Source: Sediminibacterium roseum
Lineage (GTDB): Bacteria > Bacteroidota > Bacteroidia > Chitinophagales > Chitinophagaceae
Direction of reading: 5' to 3'
DNA length: 64,000 nucleotides
Assembly (NCBI RefSeq): GCF_009939005.1
Contig: NZ_JAACJS010000002.1
Coordinates: 980,685-1,044,684, forward strand
Part shown: positions 34,167 through 42,562 of the stretch, piece after piece
How the letters are laid out: each line of letters starts with the position of its first letter
How positions within the stretch are numbered: position 1 is the first letter of the stretch
Program-made: the position numbers and the translations under genes
The notes under the pieces: generated by a model
Told to the model about the DNA's origin: nothing
The model's database searches: none
Seen by the model: the letters and a program-made list of their open reading frames with translations, nothing else

Positions 34167-35267
34167 TCAACCGATGAAGTAGTTAACCGGGTTGGTTTTT
34201 ACTTCTGATTTGAGGACGGCAAAGGTAGGGAATTTAGCCTGTAAAAGCTCAACCAAAAGCCCAGTGGTAAATTGTTCGCTTTCCCAGTGGCCTATATCCG
34301 CCAGGACCATCCGGCCGTCTGCATCAAAAAATTCGTGGTATTTAACGTCGGCCGTCACGTACACATCGGCGCCCGCCGCGATGGCCCTGGTTGTTAAAAA
34401 GCTCCCTGCGCCGCCGCAAACCGCTACTTTCCGGATCTTTTTGCCCCGCAGCGGGGTGTGCCGCACCAGTTCAAGCTCGAATGAGGTTTTTAGCATATAT
34501 AAAAACCCTTTCTCGTCCATAGCCTCCGGCAAATCGCCCAGCAAACCGCTTCCAACGGATTGAAAATCATTGGCAAGCGCAACCAGGTCGTAGGCCACCT
34601 CCTCATACGGGTGGGCCGCGAAAAGTGCTTTTAGCACGGCCGGCTGGCGGTATACGGGTAAAATGACCTCTATTTTTGTTTCCTTCTCCTCGTGCCTTTT
34701 ACCCGGTTCGCCCACAAATGGGCTGGTGTTTTCGCCTCCCCTGAAAGTGCCCGTTCCGTCGGCATTAAAGCTTGCTTCGCTGTAGTTGCCGATGTTTCCC
34801 GCACCTGCGGCAAAAAGGGCGGCGCGGATTTTTTCAGCCTGATCGGCCGGTGCAAACGTGAACAATTTCAGCAGTTGGCCGGGTTTGGGGGAAAGGATCC
34901 TGCGGTTGACCAGCCCCAGCCGGTCGGCGATCTGGTCGTTTACCCCATCCAGCACGTTATCCAGGTTGGTATGGATGGCGTAAATGGCGATATCGTTTTT
35001 AATGGCGGCTATTACGGTCCTTTCCACGTAGTTCTTACCGTTGATCTTTTTCAGTCCCCCGAAAATGATGGGATGGTGCGCCACCACCAGGTTGCAGCCC
35101 CGGTCCAGGGCCTCCATTACCACATCCTCGGTTGCATCGAGGGTGCATAGAACGCCTTTGCATTCCCAGCCCGGGTTGCCGGTTAACAATCCCGCATTAT
35201 CATAACCCTCCTGGAGCGAGGGCGGTGCTTTTTCTTCGAGCGTTCGTATGATGTCGATTATCTGCAT
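34167..35267 (-). CDS. Nif3-like dinuclear metal centre hexameric protein
   Basis: A 366-residue member of the Nif3/YbgI family, a toroidal hexamer with a dinuclear metal site; some members are GTP cyclohydrolase I type 2-like but the usual role is unsettled. Metal-binding segments are VVAHHPIIFGGLKK at about 65, AIHTNLDNVLDG at about 98 and, near the C-terminus, ADVKYHEFFDA and DIGHWESEQF. An inserted CutA/PII-like domain spans about 135-250 (VILPVYRQPAVLKALFAAHPYEEVAYD). The start at 35267 (MQIIDIIRTLEE) is preferred; 19 further codons upstream are not family-like. Confidence 0.9.
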   Translation of the reverse strand: MQIIDIIRTLEEKAPPSLQEGYDNAGLLTGNPGWECKGVLCTLDATEDVVMEALDRGCNLVVAHHPIIFGGLKKINGKNYVERTVIAAIKNDIAIYAIHTNLDNVLDGVNDQIADRLGLVNRRILSPKPGQLLKLFTFAPADQAEKIRAALFAAGAGNIGNYSEASFNADGTGTFRGGENTSPFVGEPGKRHEEKETKIEVILPVYRQPAVLKALFAAHPYEEVAYDLVALANDFQSVGSGLLGDLPEAMDEKGFLYMLKTSFELELVRHTPLRGKKIRKVAVCGGAGSFLTTRAIAAGADVYVTADVKYHEFFDADGRMVLADIGHWESEQFTTGLLVELLQAKFPTFAVLKSEVKTNPVNYFIG

Positions 35268-35376
35268 GCGGTAAATTATAGGGATTAAATGAAAACAGCA
35301 GTTGGCTGTATCTCCTTTTTCCAAAAATACTTACTACTTATCACTTACAACCTACAACTTAAAATACCTTTATTCC

Positions 35377-36243
35377 ATGAACGAAAACGGGTTCCTTATT
35401 CACGATGGTAAAATACGCAAGTCGGGCATTCCCCTGATCTCGCCGGATAACAGGTCGTTCCGCTATGGCGACGGTTTTTTTGAGACCATGAAAATGGAAA
35501 ACGGGCAGATCGTTCTCGAACCGCTTCACTTCGAAAGATTATTTACCTCCCTCGATCAGCTCCGTTTCAAACGCCCCTCTTTTTTTACACCCGATCACCT
35601 GCGCAGGCAGGTACTGGAGATCGCCGAGAAAAACAAACACCAGTCGCTTGCACGCATCCGCTTAACCGTGTTTCGTGGCGAGGGTGGTTTGTATGAGCTG
35701 GACGACCAGGCCCCGCACTACATCATCCAGTCGTGGCCGCTGAATCCTTCCGTAAACAAACTGAATGAGAACGGGTTGGTTGCAGGTATTTACAAGGATG
35801 CACGAAAGGCGTGTGATGGATTTTCGCATATCAAAAGCAATAACTACCTCGCTTATGCAATGGCTGCCCTTTGGGCGAAGGAACAAAAAATGAACGAGGC
35901 CTTTGTGCTCAATTCTTTCGACAGGATCGCAGATGCCACCATCGCCAATATTTTTATTGTGAAAGACGGACTTGTCAAAACACCGTCGCTGGCCGAAGGC
36001 TGCGTGGGTGGCGTGATGCGCAAATACCTGCTGCAGCTGCTGCGCAGGGAAAACATACCCGTTGAAGAAACACAGCTGGAAATAGAAGATGTGCTGCAGG
36101 CATCGGAGATCTTTTTAACCAATGCCATACAGGGCATCAAATGGGTAAAACAACTGGGCGAAAATGGGTTTGACAACAGCCTGGCCGCCCACCTCCACCA
36201 CAAACTGTTCAACGAATATGCATTTCAGCCGGTCAACCGATAA
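35377..36243 (+). CDS. Class IV aminotransferase (PabC/IlvE/Dat family)
   Basis: A 288-residue fold-type IV PLP enzyme. Motifs: RYGDGFFETMKM at about 28-39, HFERL, RIRLTVFRGEGG, the PLP lysine in SHIKSNNYLAYAMA at about 153, and VKTPSLAEGCVGGVMR near 210. Family members are aminodeoxychorismate lyase, D-alanine or branched-chain aminotransferase; the sequence alone does not decide, though the size fits PabC or Dat-like proteins. The start at 35377 (MNENGFLIHDGK) is chosen over an upstream extension of 25 codons lacking similarity. Confidence 0.85.
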   Translation: MNENGFLIHDGKIRKSGIPLISPDNRSFRYGDGFFETMKMENGQIVLEPLHFERLFTSLDQLRFKRPSFFTPDHLRRQVLEIAEKNKHQSLARIRLTVFRGEGGLYELDDQAPHYIIQSWPLNPSVNKLNENGLVAGIYKDARKACDGFSHIKSNNYLAYAMAALWAKEQKMNEAFVLNSFDRIADATIANIFIVKDGLVKTPSLAEGCVGGVMRKYLLQLLRRENIPVEETQLEIEDVLQASEIFLTNAIQGIKWVKQLGENGFDNSLAAHLHHKLFNEYAFQPVNR

Positions 36244-36320
36244 ACAAGGAAACAATAATCGCATAAACCGCTAAACTTTCGGGCGGCAAACTTGTTTCGT
36301 CTTTTCATCAACCCGTACAA

Positions 36321-37628
36321 ATGAAGCCGGTCGTAAATATCATGTGGTTCAGAAGGGATCTGCGTCTTACCGACAATGCCGCACTGTATCATGCATTGAA
36401 GAACAATACCCCGGTTTTGCCGGTTTTTATTTTCGATAGCAACATCCTTGATCAACTCGCGAACAGGTCAGACCGCCGTGTCGTGTTCATTCATGAGGCG
36501 CTGCAAGCCATGCAATCCAAATTGAGCGCACTGGGTTCTTCCCTGGAGGTTTGCCATGGAACGCCGGAGGAATCGTTCAGGAAACTGTTTGAGAAATATG
36601 CCGTCGGAAAAATTTTCACCAACCACGACTATGAGCCTTATGCTACGGAAAGGGATGGTGCGATAGAAAAAATGGCCGTACAATACGGAGCGGATTTTCA
36701 CACCTATAAGGACCAGGTCATCTTTGAAAAAGACGAGGTGGTTAAGGACGATGGCAAGCCCTACACCGTTTTTACACCCTACGCAAAAAAATGGCGCGCC
36801 AGGCTGCAGCCTTTTTATTTGAAAGCCTATCCTGTTGAAAAATATTACGACCGGTTCTACAGGCGTGATCTGGTTGCCGTTCCTGCTTTGGAAGAGATCG
36901 GGTTCAAGCCGGCCAAAGAAGATTTTCCACCGTCGGATGTGCCTGATGCCATCCTTGAAAATTATACGCAACGGCGGGATTTTCCTTCGATAGCGCATGG
37001 CACATCACACATAGGCGTCCATCTCCGTTTTGGAACGGTGAGCATAAGGCAGCTTGCCTCGCGTGCCGTAAAATTAAATGCGACCTACCTGAACGAGCTC
37101 ATCTGGCGCGAGTTTTACCAAATGATACTTTGGCATTTTCCAAAAGTGGGTAAGGGGCATGCGTTCAAAGCTGCGTATGATAACATCAAATGGCGCAATA
37201 ATGAAAATGAGTTCCGGCGGTGGTGTGAGGGCAGCACGGGCTACCCGATCGTTGATGCGGGTATGCGCGAGCTGAATACGACCGGTTTTATGCACAACCG
37301 TGTGCGCATGATCACTGCGTCTTTTCTTACAAAGCATTTGTTGATCGACTGGCGCTGGGGCGAAGCCTATTTCGCTGAAAAATTGCTTGACTACGACCTG
37401 GCCGCCAACAACGGCGGCTGGCAATGGGCCGCGGGCAGCGGGTGTGATGCGGCGCCTTATTTCCGTGTGTTTAACCCGGCATTGCAGACGCAGAAATTCG
37501 ACAAGGATCTGCGGTACATCCGCAAATGGGTGCCGGAGTTTGAAGAGCTTACTTATCCCCAGCCCATGGTTGTGCACGAAGAAGCGAGGAAGCGGGCGCT
37601 GGAAACGTATGCAAAGGCTTTGAAATAA
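36321..37628 (+). CDS. phrB: Deoxyribodipyrimidine photo-lyase (class I photolyase/cryptochrome family)
   Basis: A 435-residue flavoprotein that repairs cyclobutane pyrimidine dimers with blue light. The N-terminal alpha/beta antenna domain begins VVNIMWFRRDLRLTDNAAL; the C-terminal FAD domain has GTSHIGVHLRFGTVSIR, NELIWREFYQMILWHFP, RRWCEGSTGYPIVDAGMREL and MHNRVRM, ending in the DYDLAANNGGWQWAAGSG segment, all strong class I signatures. Length normal. It follows the aminotransferase by 77 bases. Confidence 0.93.
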   Translation: MKPVVNIMWFRRDLRLTDNAALYHALKNNTPVLPVFIFDSNILDQLANRSDRRVVFIHEALQAMQSKLSALGSSLEVCHGTPEESFRKLFEKYAVGKIFTNHDYEPYATERDGAIEKMAVQYGADFHTYKDQVIFEKDEVVKDDGKPYTVFTPYAKKWRARLQPFYLKAYPVEKYYDRFYRRDLVAVPALEEIGFKPAKEDFPPSDVPDAILENYTQRRDFPSIAHGTSHIGVHLRFGTVSIRQLASRAVKLNATYLNELIWREFYQMILWHFPKVGKGHAFKAAYDNIKWRNNENEFRRWCEGSTGYPIVDAGMRELNTTGFMHNRVRMITASFLTKHLLIDWRWGEAYFAEKLLDYDLAANNGGWQWAAGSGCDAAPYFRVFNPALQTQKFDKDLRYIRKWVPEFEELTYPQPMVVHEEARKRALETYAKALK

Positions 37629-37649
37629 TAGTCTATTAATAAAGACACA

Positions 37650-38495
37650 TCAACGGAAGATACTTCCTTCGAAAGAAGCGTGGTGGTTGAGTTCTGTATA
37701 CACATCCAGTAATTTTTTTACTGCGGACTTGCCGTCGTTGCCAAGCTCAACCGAATAATTGTTTACATAAAGATCGATGTGCTGCCGCATAACCTGTTCG
37801 CTCATTTCCTGCGAATGCATGCGGATGTAATCAGTCAGCTCAGGATAATGCTCAAATGCATACGATACGCTTTGCCTGATGAGGGTATCGACGGTTTGTT
37901 GGAGTGATGGGTCGAAGGAACGCTTCATCACTATGCCGCCCAGTGGTATCGGTACTTTTACGGTTTCTTCCCAATAAGCTCCGAGATCGATGATCTTGAT
38001 CAATCCTTTGTCGTGGTAGGTGAAACGGTTTTCATGGATGATCACTCCCGCATCCGCCTTGCCACTCAATACCGCGTTCTCAATCTCATGAAACACCATG
38101 AACGTTTTGTTCTTCACTTCCGGGAATGCAAGTGAAAACAACATGTGCGCGGTTGTATTTACGCCGGGAATGGCAACAGATGCGTCCTGTAGTTTGAAGT
38201 GATCGGCTGCCAGCCTATCGTAGTTTTCCTTGTTGGTGATCAGCAAGGGTCCAACACCTTTGCCCAATGCGCCGCCGCTGTGTAAAACAACATACCCGCT
38301 CAATACAAGCGGCAACACACCGTAGCTGATCTTGGAAACATCCAGTCTTCCTTCTTTCGCCCAATCGTTCAAAGTCTGCACATCTTCAAGCACTACATCA
38401 AACTCAATTCCCTGTGTGTCGATCTTTTTATTGACGAGTGCATCAAAAATAAAAGTGTCGTTGGGGCAGGGGGAAAAGCCGAGTGAGAGGGTCAT
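37650..38495 (-). CDS. mqnD: 1,4-dihydroxy-6-naphthoate synthase MqnD
   Basis: MqnD converts cyclic de-hypoxanthine futalosine to 1,4-dihydroxy-6-naphthoate in the futalosine route to menaquinone. The 281-residue protein has a periplasmic-binding-protein-like fold. It begins LSLGFSPCPNDTFIFDAL, has VSKISYGVLP, GKGVGPLL, IPGVNTTAHML and ADAGVIIHENRFTY. I use the ATG at 38495 because the conserved sequence starts there; 13 upstream codons are not conserved. It is downstream of mqnB in the same direction, which supports the pathway call. Confidence 0.92.
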   Translation of the reverse strand: MTLSLGFSPCPNDTFIFDALVNKKIDTQGIEFDVVLEDVQTLNDWAKEGRLDVSKISYGVLPLVLSGYVVLHSGGALGKGVGPLLITNKENYDRLAADHFKLQDASVAIPGVNTTAHMLFSLAFPEVKNKTFMVFHEIENAVLSGKADAGVIIHENRFTYHDKGLIKIIDLGAYWEETVKVPIPLGGIVMKRSFDPSLQQTVDTLIRQSVSYAFEHYPELTDYIRMHSQEMSEQVMRQHIDLYVNNYSVELGNDGKSAVKKLLDVYTELNHHASFEGSIFR

Positions 38496-38576
38496 GGGGT
38501 GAGGGATGAATATTGAATCGTAATGAAAAGGCAAAGTTAATCATTCAGCCTTTATTCAACGTTGATGGTAGTTTGT

Positions 38577-39245
38577 TCATCGTATTTTGTAAAGCCTGTC
38601 CACGTATTTTACCAGTACTTCGTTAAGATTATCGATCGCTTCTTTTATTTTCCAGTCGGCCTTGTTTCTTTCGCCGATGTAGTTTGATACGGCGCGTATC
38701 TGCAGGAAAGGGATGTTGGCCTGCCGGCATACATAATGCAGCGCGGCGCCTTCCATACTTTCGATGAAGGGGTCGTATTTTTTGATGAGTTGCTGGATCC
38801 TTTCTTTATCGGTTGTTATTTCGTTGATCGTTATGGCGGCCACTTCGGGCAGTTTCAAAAGATTGAATTTACCGAGCCACGGGTTCGGCAACCTTCTTCT
38901 TTCAAAAGGAGGGTAGCTGCTTTTCTCGAGTTTGAGGTCGAAGATGTCTTTCCATTTCCCGTCTTCCATCACTCCAACATCGCCCAGCATTTCCTCTTTA
39001 ACCGCAACCACTTTCCCGAGCGGCGCGCTTTGATCGAAGCAGCCGGCAATACCAGCCTGGATCACCAGGTCGGGCCTGTCTTCGAAGATCATTTTGGAAA
39101 GCGCATAGGAACTGCCCAGCATACCGATGCCGCTTTGGTGAAACTGCACCCTGAGGCGGTCGCTCTCGCCGGTATACAGCTTGTCGATCGCCAGGAAGGC
39201 CGGCATCCATTCGCCAACGGTTGCGGCGGTGATGATTACTCGCAT
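38577..39245 (-). CDS. mqnB: Futalosine hydrolase MqnB
   Basis: MqnB cleaves (aminodeoxy)futalosine to release the base, the step before MqnC and MqnD in menaquinone synthesis. The 222-residue product is a nucleoside phosphorylase/hydrolase-fold protein: MRVIITAATVGEW at the start, GIGMLGSSYAL, VIQAGIAGCFD, the substrate-binding ESMEGAALHYVC near residue 160, and RAVSNYIGERN. The start at 39245 is the conserved one. It is 81 bases upstream of mqnD. Confidence 0.9.
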   Translation of the reverse strand: MRVIITAATVGEWMPAFLAIDKLYTGESDRLRVQFHQSGIGMLGSSYALSKMIFEDRPDLVIQAGIAGCFDQSAPLGKVVAVKEEMLGDVGVMEDGKWKDIFDLKLEKSSYPPFERRRLPNPWLGKFNLLKLPEVAAITINEITTDKERIQQLIKKYDPFIESMEGAALHYVCRQANIPFLQIRAVSNYIGERNKADWKIKEAIDNLNEVLVKYVDRLYKIR

Positions 39246-39407
39246 AGGGCAAAGGTAGCTTTTAGCCGTTAGTTGCAAGCCGGGGGTAGGGACTGCCCGC
39301 TTTTTTTACCCGACTGCCCGATAATTTTCAAAAAAAAACCTGTAAAATGAGCACGATCTACAGCTGAAGGCGCGAATCCAAAGGCTGAAACTCACCGTCA
39401 AAAAACC

Positions 39408-39415
39408 TACCTTTG
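39408..39415 (+). promoter_or_regulatory. Candidate -7 element (TACCTTTG) of the pterin cluster
   Basis: TACCTTTG matches TAnnTTTG, 19 bases before the ATG at 39435. The expected TTTG at -33 is absent, so confidence is limited. It would drive the two 6-pyruvoyl-tetrahydropterin-synthase-like genes and folE. Confidence 0.42.
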
Positions 39416-39434
39416 CGGAAATTTTTGGTGGAGA

Positions 39435-39845
39435 ATGGTGTATTTAACTAGACAGGAACACTTTAATGCGGCGCATAAACTCTTTAACCCAAAATGGAGC
39501 AAGGAGCAGAACGAGGCCGTATTCGGGGTATGTGCCAATGAGAACTGGCATGGACACAATTACGATCTTTTTGTTACGATCAAGGGCGAGCCCAACCCGG
39601 ATACAGGGTTTTTATTTGATGTGAAAAAGCTGAGCATACTGGTAAAACAATATGTGATCGATAAACTGGATCATAAGAACCTGAACATGGATGTTGACTT
39701 TATGAAAGACAAAATGTGCAGTACCGAAAACCTCGCGATCGCCATCTGGCAGCAGCTGGCGCCCCATTTGCCGGGAGATGTGAAGCTGCATTGTATTAAA
39801 TTGTACGAGACTGCAAGGATCTATGTTGAATATTTTGGCGATTAA
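39435..39845 (+). CDS. 6-carboxytetrahydropterin/6-pyruvoyl-tetrahydropterin synthase family protein, copy 1
   Basis: A 136-residue T-fold enzyme acting on 7,8-dihydroneopterin triphosphate. The zinc ligands are His 14 (FNAAH), His 39 and His 41 (WHGHNY); the catalytic Cys is 33 in FGVCANENWHGHNY. DHKNLNMD and the C-terminal ETARIYVEYF complete the signature. The family includes QueD (queuosine) and PTPS (biopterin). The next gene is a paralogue, and folE follows; copy 1 could be the QueD-type. Which copy does what cannot be settled from the motifs. Confidence 0.85.
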   Translation: MVYLTRQEHFNAAHKLFNPKWSKEQNEAVFGVCANENWHGHNYDLFVTIKGEPNPDTGFLFDVKKLSILVKQYVIDKLDHKNLNMDVDFMKDKMCSTENLAIAIWQQLAPHLPGDVKLHCIKLYETARIYVEYFGD

Positions 39846-39894
39846 CTGAACCGCCGAACAAAGTACCGGCGGCGGCGTTATTGAAACCCATACC

Positions 39895-40305
39895 ATGAAT
39901 AAAGTAGCTGTTTACCGCAAGGAACATTTCAACGCAGCGCACCGGCTGCACAACCCTGCGTGGACAGACCAGCGGAACGATGAAGTATTTGGTCTTTGTA
40001 ACAATCCCAATTACCACGGCCATAATTACGACCTGGTGGTGAAGGTGGTGGGAGAACCCGACCCGGCAACAGGATACGTGATCGATCTGAAAATACTGAG
40101 CGATCTCGTGAAAGAAGAAGTGATGGAACGGTTCGACCACAAAAACCTGAACCTCGACACGGCCGAGTTCGCAAACCTCAACCCTACCGCAGAAAACATT
40201 GCGATCGTTATCTACAACCTGCTCAGGCCAAGGCTCGATGCAAAGCTGGAACTGCAGGTACGGCTGTACGAAACGGAAAGAAATTTTGTAGAATACCCCG
40301 TATAA
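39895..40305 (+). CDS. 6-pyruvoyl-tetrahydropterin synthase-like protein, copy 2
   Basis: The tandem paralogue of the gene before it, also 136 residues and nearly co-linear. Zinc ligands are His 16 (FNAAH), His 41 and 43; catalytic Cys 35 sits in [14 protein letters not shown]. The CNNPNxHGHNY form resembles the animal PTPS motif. C-terminal ETERNFVEY is conserved. It is 49 bases after copy 1 and 17 bases before folE, which makes the substrate it uses, so the cluster may form a pterin branch (tetrahydropterin cofactor or queuosine precursor). Functional split between copies is inference. Confidence 0.87.
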   Translation: MNKVAVYRKEHFNAAHRLHNPAWTDQRNDEVFGLCNNPNYHGHNYDLVVKVVGEPDPATGYVIDLKILSDLVKEEVMERFDHKNLNLDTAEFANLNPTAENIAIVIYNLLRPRLDAKLELQVRLYETERNFVEYPV

Positions 40306-40322
40306 AAAAACAACACACGAAC

Positions 40323-40919
40323 ATGGCCTATTCAAAGATTGAAAAATACGATGAGGACGTTACGGCAGGACTGATCAAAGATTACCACCACGCCATAGAA
40401 TTGCTCGGTGAGGATCCGCAAAGAGAAGGATTGCTCAAAACGCCGGAGCGCATGGCAAAAGCAATGCAGTACCTTACACAAGGCTACCAGCTCGATGCAA
40501 AAGCGATCATTGAATCGGCAAAATTCAAGGAAGACGTAAGCGAGATGGTGATCGTAAAAGATATTGAATTGTACTCTATGTGCGAACACCACATGCTACC
40601 CTTCTTCGGAAAGGCGCACATTGCGTATATTCCAAATGGCTGGATCACCGGCTTAAGTAAACTTGCGCGCGTAGTGGATGTTTACTCGCGCAGGCTGCAG
40701 GTGCAGGAAAGGCTGACCACGCAGATACTCGAAGCGATCAAGGAATCGCTGAACCCCGTTGGCGTTGCAGTGGTGATCGAAGCCAAACATTTGTGTATGA
40801 TGATGCGGGGGGTAGGCAAGCAGAATTCCGTTACCACCACATCCGCATTCGATGGGGAGTTTTTGAAAAATACAACACGCAGTGAGTTTCTCAAACTGAT
40901 CACAAAGAACCTGGAATAA
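40323..40919 (+). CDS. folE: GTP cyclohydrolase I FolE
   Basis: FolE makes 7,8-dihydroneopterin triphosphate from GTP, the entry to folate, queuosine and biopterin synthesis. The 198-residue protein has the zinc ligands Cys 87 and His 90 in [12 protein letters not shown] and Cys 158 in HLCMMMRG, plus [12 protein letters not shown] and TTSAFDG. Length is typical. It is 17 bases after the second PTPS-like gene; the following region holds two palindromic repeats. Confidence 0.95.
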   Translation: MAYSKIEKYDEDVTAGLIKDYHHAIELLGEDPQREGLLKTPERMAKAMQYLTQGYQLDAKAIIESAKFKEDVSEMVIVKDIELYSMCEHHMLPFFGKAHIAYIPNGWITGLSKLARVVDVYSRRLQVQERLTTQILEAIKESLNPVGVAVVIEAKHLCMMMRGVGKQNSVTTTSAFDGEFLKNTTRSEFLKLITKNLE

Positions 40920-40929
40920 TGGTAGGTGC

Positions 40930-41007
40930 TGTTGTTGGTCGCCTGACGAACAACAATGCATCATCCAATCATCAAAACTGTGCCTTTGTTGGTCTCCTGA
41001 CCAACAA
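40930..41007. repeat. Pair of short palindromic (REP-like) repeats
   Basis: Copy 1: TGTTGTTGGTC (40930-40940) and GACGAACAACA (40945-40955) around GCCT, with one mismatch. Copy 2: TTGTTGGTC (40986-40994) and GACCAACAA (40999-41007) around TCCT, perfect. Both share the core GTTGGTC-N4-GAC. They start just after the folE stop and precede fabD. Neither is followed by a T-run, so they look like mobile palindromic elements rather than terminators. Confidence 0.65.
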
Positions 41008-41063
41008 CGAACATAACCCAAACAAGCATTCAATTCTGAAATACATTTAACAACAGATTGCCT

Positions 41064-41954
41064 ATGAAACACGCCTATGTTTTCCCCGGTCAGGGCTCGC
41101 AGTTCAGCGGAATGGGAAAAAATTTATACGAGAACAACGCGGTTGCGAAAGATCTTTTTGAAAGAGCGAACGAAATACTCGGCTTCCGCATCAGCGACAC
41201 CATGTTTTCCGGAACGGATGAAGAATTAAAACAAACCAACATAACGCAGCCTGCCGTGTTCCTTCACTCCGTGGCCGCATTCAAAACCATCGGCGATGCC
41301 AAACCCGATATGGTTGCCGGCCATTCGCTCGGCGAATTCTCTGCGCTTGTTGCAAACAATGTTTTACAGTTTGAAGATGCATTGAAACTCGTAAGCATAA
41401 GGGCAAAAGCCATGCAGAAGGCCTGCGAGCTCAATCCTTCAACCATGGCGGCAGTACTGGCACTGGCCGATGAAAAAGTGGAAGAGATCTGTGCGGCAGT
41501 GTCTGCAGAAACAGGTGAAGTGGTTGTTGCGGCAAACTACAATTGCCCGGGGCAACTCGTTATCAGCGGCTCCATCAAAGGCATTGAAATTGCCTGCGAA
41601 CAAATGAAAGCCGCCGGCGCCAAACGCGCGCTTGTATTGCCTGTTGGCGGTGCATTTCATTCTCCTTTGATGGCGCCTGCAAAAGAAGAACTTGCTGCTG
41701 CCATTGAGGCCACGCATTTCAACAATGCCAGCTGCCCCGTTTACCAGAACGTGGTTGCCAAAGCCGTTTCCGATCCCGGTGAAATAAAAAAGAACCTGAT
41801 CGACCAGCTGACCGGCGCCGTAAGATGGACACAAAGCGTTCAGGCCATGGCAGCAGACGGCGCAACTGATTTCACTGAATGCGGCCCGGGAAAAGTATTA
41901 CAGGGATTGGTACAGAAAATTTTTAAAGAAGCGGTGGTTGCCGGTGTAAGTTAA
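41064..41954 (+). CDS. fabD: Malonyl-CoA:ACP transacylase FabD
   Basis: FabD loads malonyl groups onto acyl carrier protein for fatty-acid synthesis. The 296-residue product has the PGQGSQFSGMG start, the catalytic serine 88 in AGHSLGEFSAL, VVAANYNCPGQLVISG, and the histidine in GGAFHSPLM. I use the ATG at 41064 (MKHAYVFPGQGSQ); the frame can be opened two codons earlier at a TTG. It ends at a strong terminator. Confidence 0.95.
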   Translation: MKHAYVFPGQGSQFSGMGKNLYENNAVAKDLFERANEILGFRISDTMFSGTDEELKQTNITQPAVFLHSVAAFKTIGDAKPDMVAGHSLGEFSALVANNVLQFEDALKLVSIRAKAMQKACELNPSTMAAVLALADEKVEEICAAVSAETGEVVVAANYNCPGQLVISGSIKGIEIACEQMKAAGAKRALVLPVGGAFHSPLMAPAKEELAAAIEATHFNNASCPVYQNVVAKAVSDPGEIKKNLIDQLTGAVRWTQSVQAMAADGATDFTECGPGKVLQGLVQKIFKEAVVAGVS

Positions 41955-41983
41955 CAGTGAGCCATAACCAACGCGGGCTTTTG

Positions 41984-42012
41984 AAAGGGCCGGGTACTGC
42001 ACCCGGCCCTTT
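41984..42012. terminator. Bidirectional terminator between fabD and the acetyltransferase gene
   Basis: AAAGGGCCGGGT (41984-41995) pairs perfectly with ACCCGGCCCTTT (42001-42012) around ACTGC, a 12-base stem of high GC, between converging genes. Confidence 0.9.
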
Positions 42013-42030
42013 GTATTTTGCGGGTTGCTT

Positions 42031-42480
42031 TTAAAGATCCAAAATGCCATTGATCCATCCCGGGTCGAGTGTTGCATTGTATTTTTTGTAGAAATTGATC
42101 GCAGGTTCGTTCCAGTCGAGCACCTGCCATACCATCCTGGTGTAGCCTTTGTCTTTTGTTTCCTGGATGATCCTGTCAAACAATAATTTTCCTGCGCCCT
42201 TGCCGCGTAATTTTTCGGTAACCAAAAAATCTTCGAGGTAAAGACACTGCCCCTTCCACGTGCTGTAACGGATGTAGTACAGTGCCATTCCTTCCACACG
42301 GCCATTGATCTCGGCCACGAACCCCCACCACACGGGCTTTTCGCCAAAGCCGCTTTCTTCGAAATGCGAGAGTGTAACGGTTACTTCTTCAGGCGCTTTT
42401 TCATAATCGGCCAGCTCCTGTATCAGTTCAAGCAGGCGCCTGCAATCTTCTTTAACGGCCCTTCTGATCTTTACTTCCAT
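42031..42480 (-). CDS. GNAT family N-acetyltransferase, spermidine/diamine acetyltransferase-like
   Basis: A 149-residue acetyltransferase. Its sequence runs parallel to animal spermidine/spermine N1-acetyltransferase: IRRAVKEDCRRLLELIQELADYEKAP at the start, GFGEKPVWWGFVAE, YYIRYSTWKGQCLYLEDFLV (motif A strand) then RGKGAGKLL for acetyl-CoA, and WNEPAINFYKKYNA. Polyamine or a small amine is therefore a reasonable substrate, but GNAT substrates are hard to predict. The gene converges on fabD. Confidence 0.82.
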   Translation of the reverse strand: MEVKIRRAVKEDCRRLLELIQELADYEKAPEEVTVTLSHFEESGFGEKPVWWGFVAEINGRVEGMALYYIRYSTWKGQCLYLEDFLVTEKLRGKGAGKLLFDRIIQETKDKGYTRMVWQVLDWNEPAINFYKKYNATLDPGWINGILDL

Positions 42481-42562
42481 GGTCTTTGTGTGTTTGATAA
42501 ACGCGGCAGGATCAACGCGCGTTCTATGGTCAATTCAATATTGTTTATTCATGCATGGCTGT

